A stretch of 64,000 nt of DNA, taken from the NCBI GenBank assembly GCA_015654535.1, contig JAATGU010000043.1, positions 1 through 64,000 of the forward strand. The letters run 5' to 3'. Shown in pieces: positions 63,313 to 64,000 of the stretch. Made by a program: the position numbers and the translations under genes. Each line of letters opens with the position of its first letter. Positions within the stretch are counted from its first letter, which is position 1. Under the pieces are notes generated by a model that did not search any database, was not told the DNA's origin, and saw only the letters and a program-made list of their open reading frames with translations. The stretch is from Bacteroidales bacterium. Its GTDB lineage: Bacteria; Bacteroidota; Bacteroidia; Bacteroidales; Bacteroidaceae.

Positions 63313-63457
63313 AAATTTATTTTTTATTGTTCTTCTGTATCTTGAATGAATAGCTTATTTTTATTGACCATTTCTGAATTGTGAGTACAAAAAGAGGATG
63401 ATAGCGTCCTTTTATATATCATTATACACCGATATTTATCAAGCGAGAACTGCTTTT

Positions 63458-64000
63458 ATGACACATACAATTAAACTTTTATTTTCTCTGTTTTTGTTGT
63501 TTATGTTCTCTTGTAAAACGACAAAGTCTGAAATCTATATTTCAACATCTTTTCACGAACCAGCCGATGAAGGTTTGCGCTACATTTACAGCGAAGATGG
63601 CATTCATTGGGATAGTATTGCCGGAACCTGGTTAAAGCCAGAATTGGGAGCGCATAAATTGATGCGTGATCCCTCCATTACTCGGACTCCGGATGGTATT
63701 TATCATTTGGTATGGACCACTAGTTGGAAAGGGGATTCGGGTTTTGGATATGCATATTCAAAAGATTTGATTCATTGGTCGGAACAACAGATGATTCCTG
63801 TAATGGCAATAGAACCTACCACGGTTAATGTTTGGGCACCGGAAATATTTTATGATGAGATAAAGAAAGAGTTTGTGGTGGTATGGGCTTCCTGTGTACC
63901 TCATCGCTATGAAAAGGGAGTTGAAGATGAGGATAATAATCATCGTTTATATTATATCACTACTAAAGATTTTAAAATTATTTCTAAAACAAAACTTTTT
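63458..64000 (+). CDS. GH43-like glycoside hydrolase lipoprotein, 3' end outside window
   Basis: 181 codons are visible from the ATG at 63458 to the window end, all open. The signal peptide ends in FMFSC (Cys19). The mature start resembles a five-bladed beta-propeller of clan GH-F / family 43: IYSEDGIHWDSI, MRDPSITRTPDGIYHLVWTTSW (Asp in RDPSI is a likely catalytic base), AYSKDLIHWSEQQMIP and VWAPEIFYDEIKKEFVVVWAS (Glu-Asp region of the next blade). Family members release arabinose or xylose side chains or act as galactosidases on pectin. The pectate lyase locus fits such a side-chain enzyme. The C-terminal part and exact subfamily cannot be seen. Confidence 0.82.
   Translation, partial: MTHTIKLLFSLFLLFMFSCKTTKSEIYISTSFHEPADEGLRYIYSEDGIHWDSIAGTWLKPELGAHKLMRDPSITRTPDGIYHLVWTTSWKGDSGFGYAYSKDLIHWSEQQMIPVMAIEPTTVNVWAPEIFYDEIKKEFVVVWASCVPHRYEKGVEDEDNNHRLYYITTKDFKIISKTKLF

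Noticed and set aside
1..64000. CRISPR arrays, tRNA or rRNA genes, complete insertion sequences, integrases
   Set aside because: None seen: no regular spacer-repeat pattern, no tRNA-like T-loops noticed, no transposase or integrase motifs among the frames. A tRNAscan or ISfinder search would be decisive.

Overview
The window reads as a low-GC chromosome segment from a Bacteroides-like member of the Bacteroidales. Three things point there: two SusC/SusD pairs, many short lipoprotein signal peptides with little Shine-Dalgarno sequence, and promoters that fit the Bacteroides pattern TTTG - about 20 nt - TAnnTTTG. The species cannot be told from the sequence alone. I saw no rRNA, tRNA or CRISPR array.

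Layout. 1-14.1 kb is housekeeping: a 5'-truncated queA-type gene, a Nudix hydrolase and a small membrane stress protein on the + strand. Facing them on the - strand is a long run of genes (tsaC-like, polyprenyl-phosphate sugar transferase, ClC channel, fmt, ECF sigma factor, a 58-aa small protein, rpe, comEC, DHH phosphoesterase, DUF4827 lipoprotein, phosphoglucosamine/phosphogluco-mutase). 14.1-38.3 kb is an accessory glycan-utilisation region. A ROK-family regulator, broken by one in-frame stop codon, faces a long + strand cluster: flavin oxidoreductase lipoprotein, DUF4434, sugar porter, AGE epimerase, second DUF4434, SusC, SusD, DUF5018, phosphodiester glycosidase, GHL10-type hydrolase, metallophosphoesterase, sialate-O-acetylesterase-like protein, second GHL10, DUF5009 acyltransferase-like membrane protein, and then a glycerophosphodiester phosphodiesterase. 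38.3-46.4 kb is mixed: a possible gene remnant, a GNAT acetyltransferase next to a RhuM-Fic/Doc fusion, VOC and MBL-fold proteins, msrA, a small lipoprotein, a thioredoxin operon, and a solitary BT4734/VapE-type helicase surrounded by repeated short motifs and nested inverted repeats. 46.5-54.1 kb returns to core functions: ribosomal protein S1, RNase Z, two exported proteins with T9SS-like C-terminal folds, an L,D-transpeptidase, and an ECF sigma / membrane protein / Spy-like operon. 54.3-64 kb is a second glycan locus aimed at pectin: sugar isomerase, SusC, SusD, PL1 pectate lyase, DUF3826, and the start of a GH43-like lipoprotein cut by the window end.

The most interesting part is the first glycan locus. 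It has no recognisable polysaccharide lyase or classical glycoside hydrolase. It combines phosphodiester glycosidase, metallophosphoesterase, carbohydrate esterase and, just downstream, glycerophosphodiesterase, with two interleaved pairs of poorly characterised TIM-barrel proteins, a 2-epimerase and a dedicated sugar porter. I infer that it handles a phosphodiester-containing and/or O-acetylated glycan (for example a teichoic-acid-like or phosphorylated glycoconjugate). The substrate is not shown by the sequence. The locus carries no hybrid two-component regulator, SusR or ECF/anti-sigma pair, so the broken ROK protein is its only obvious regulator.
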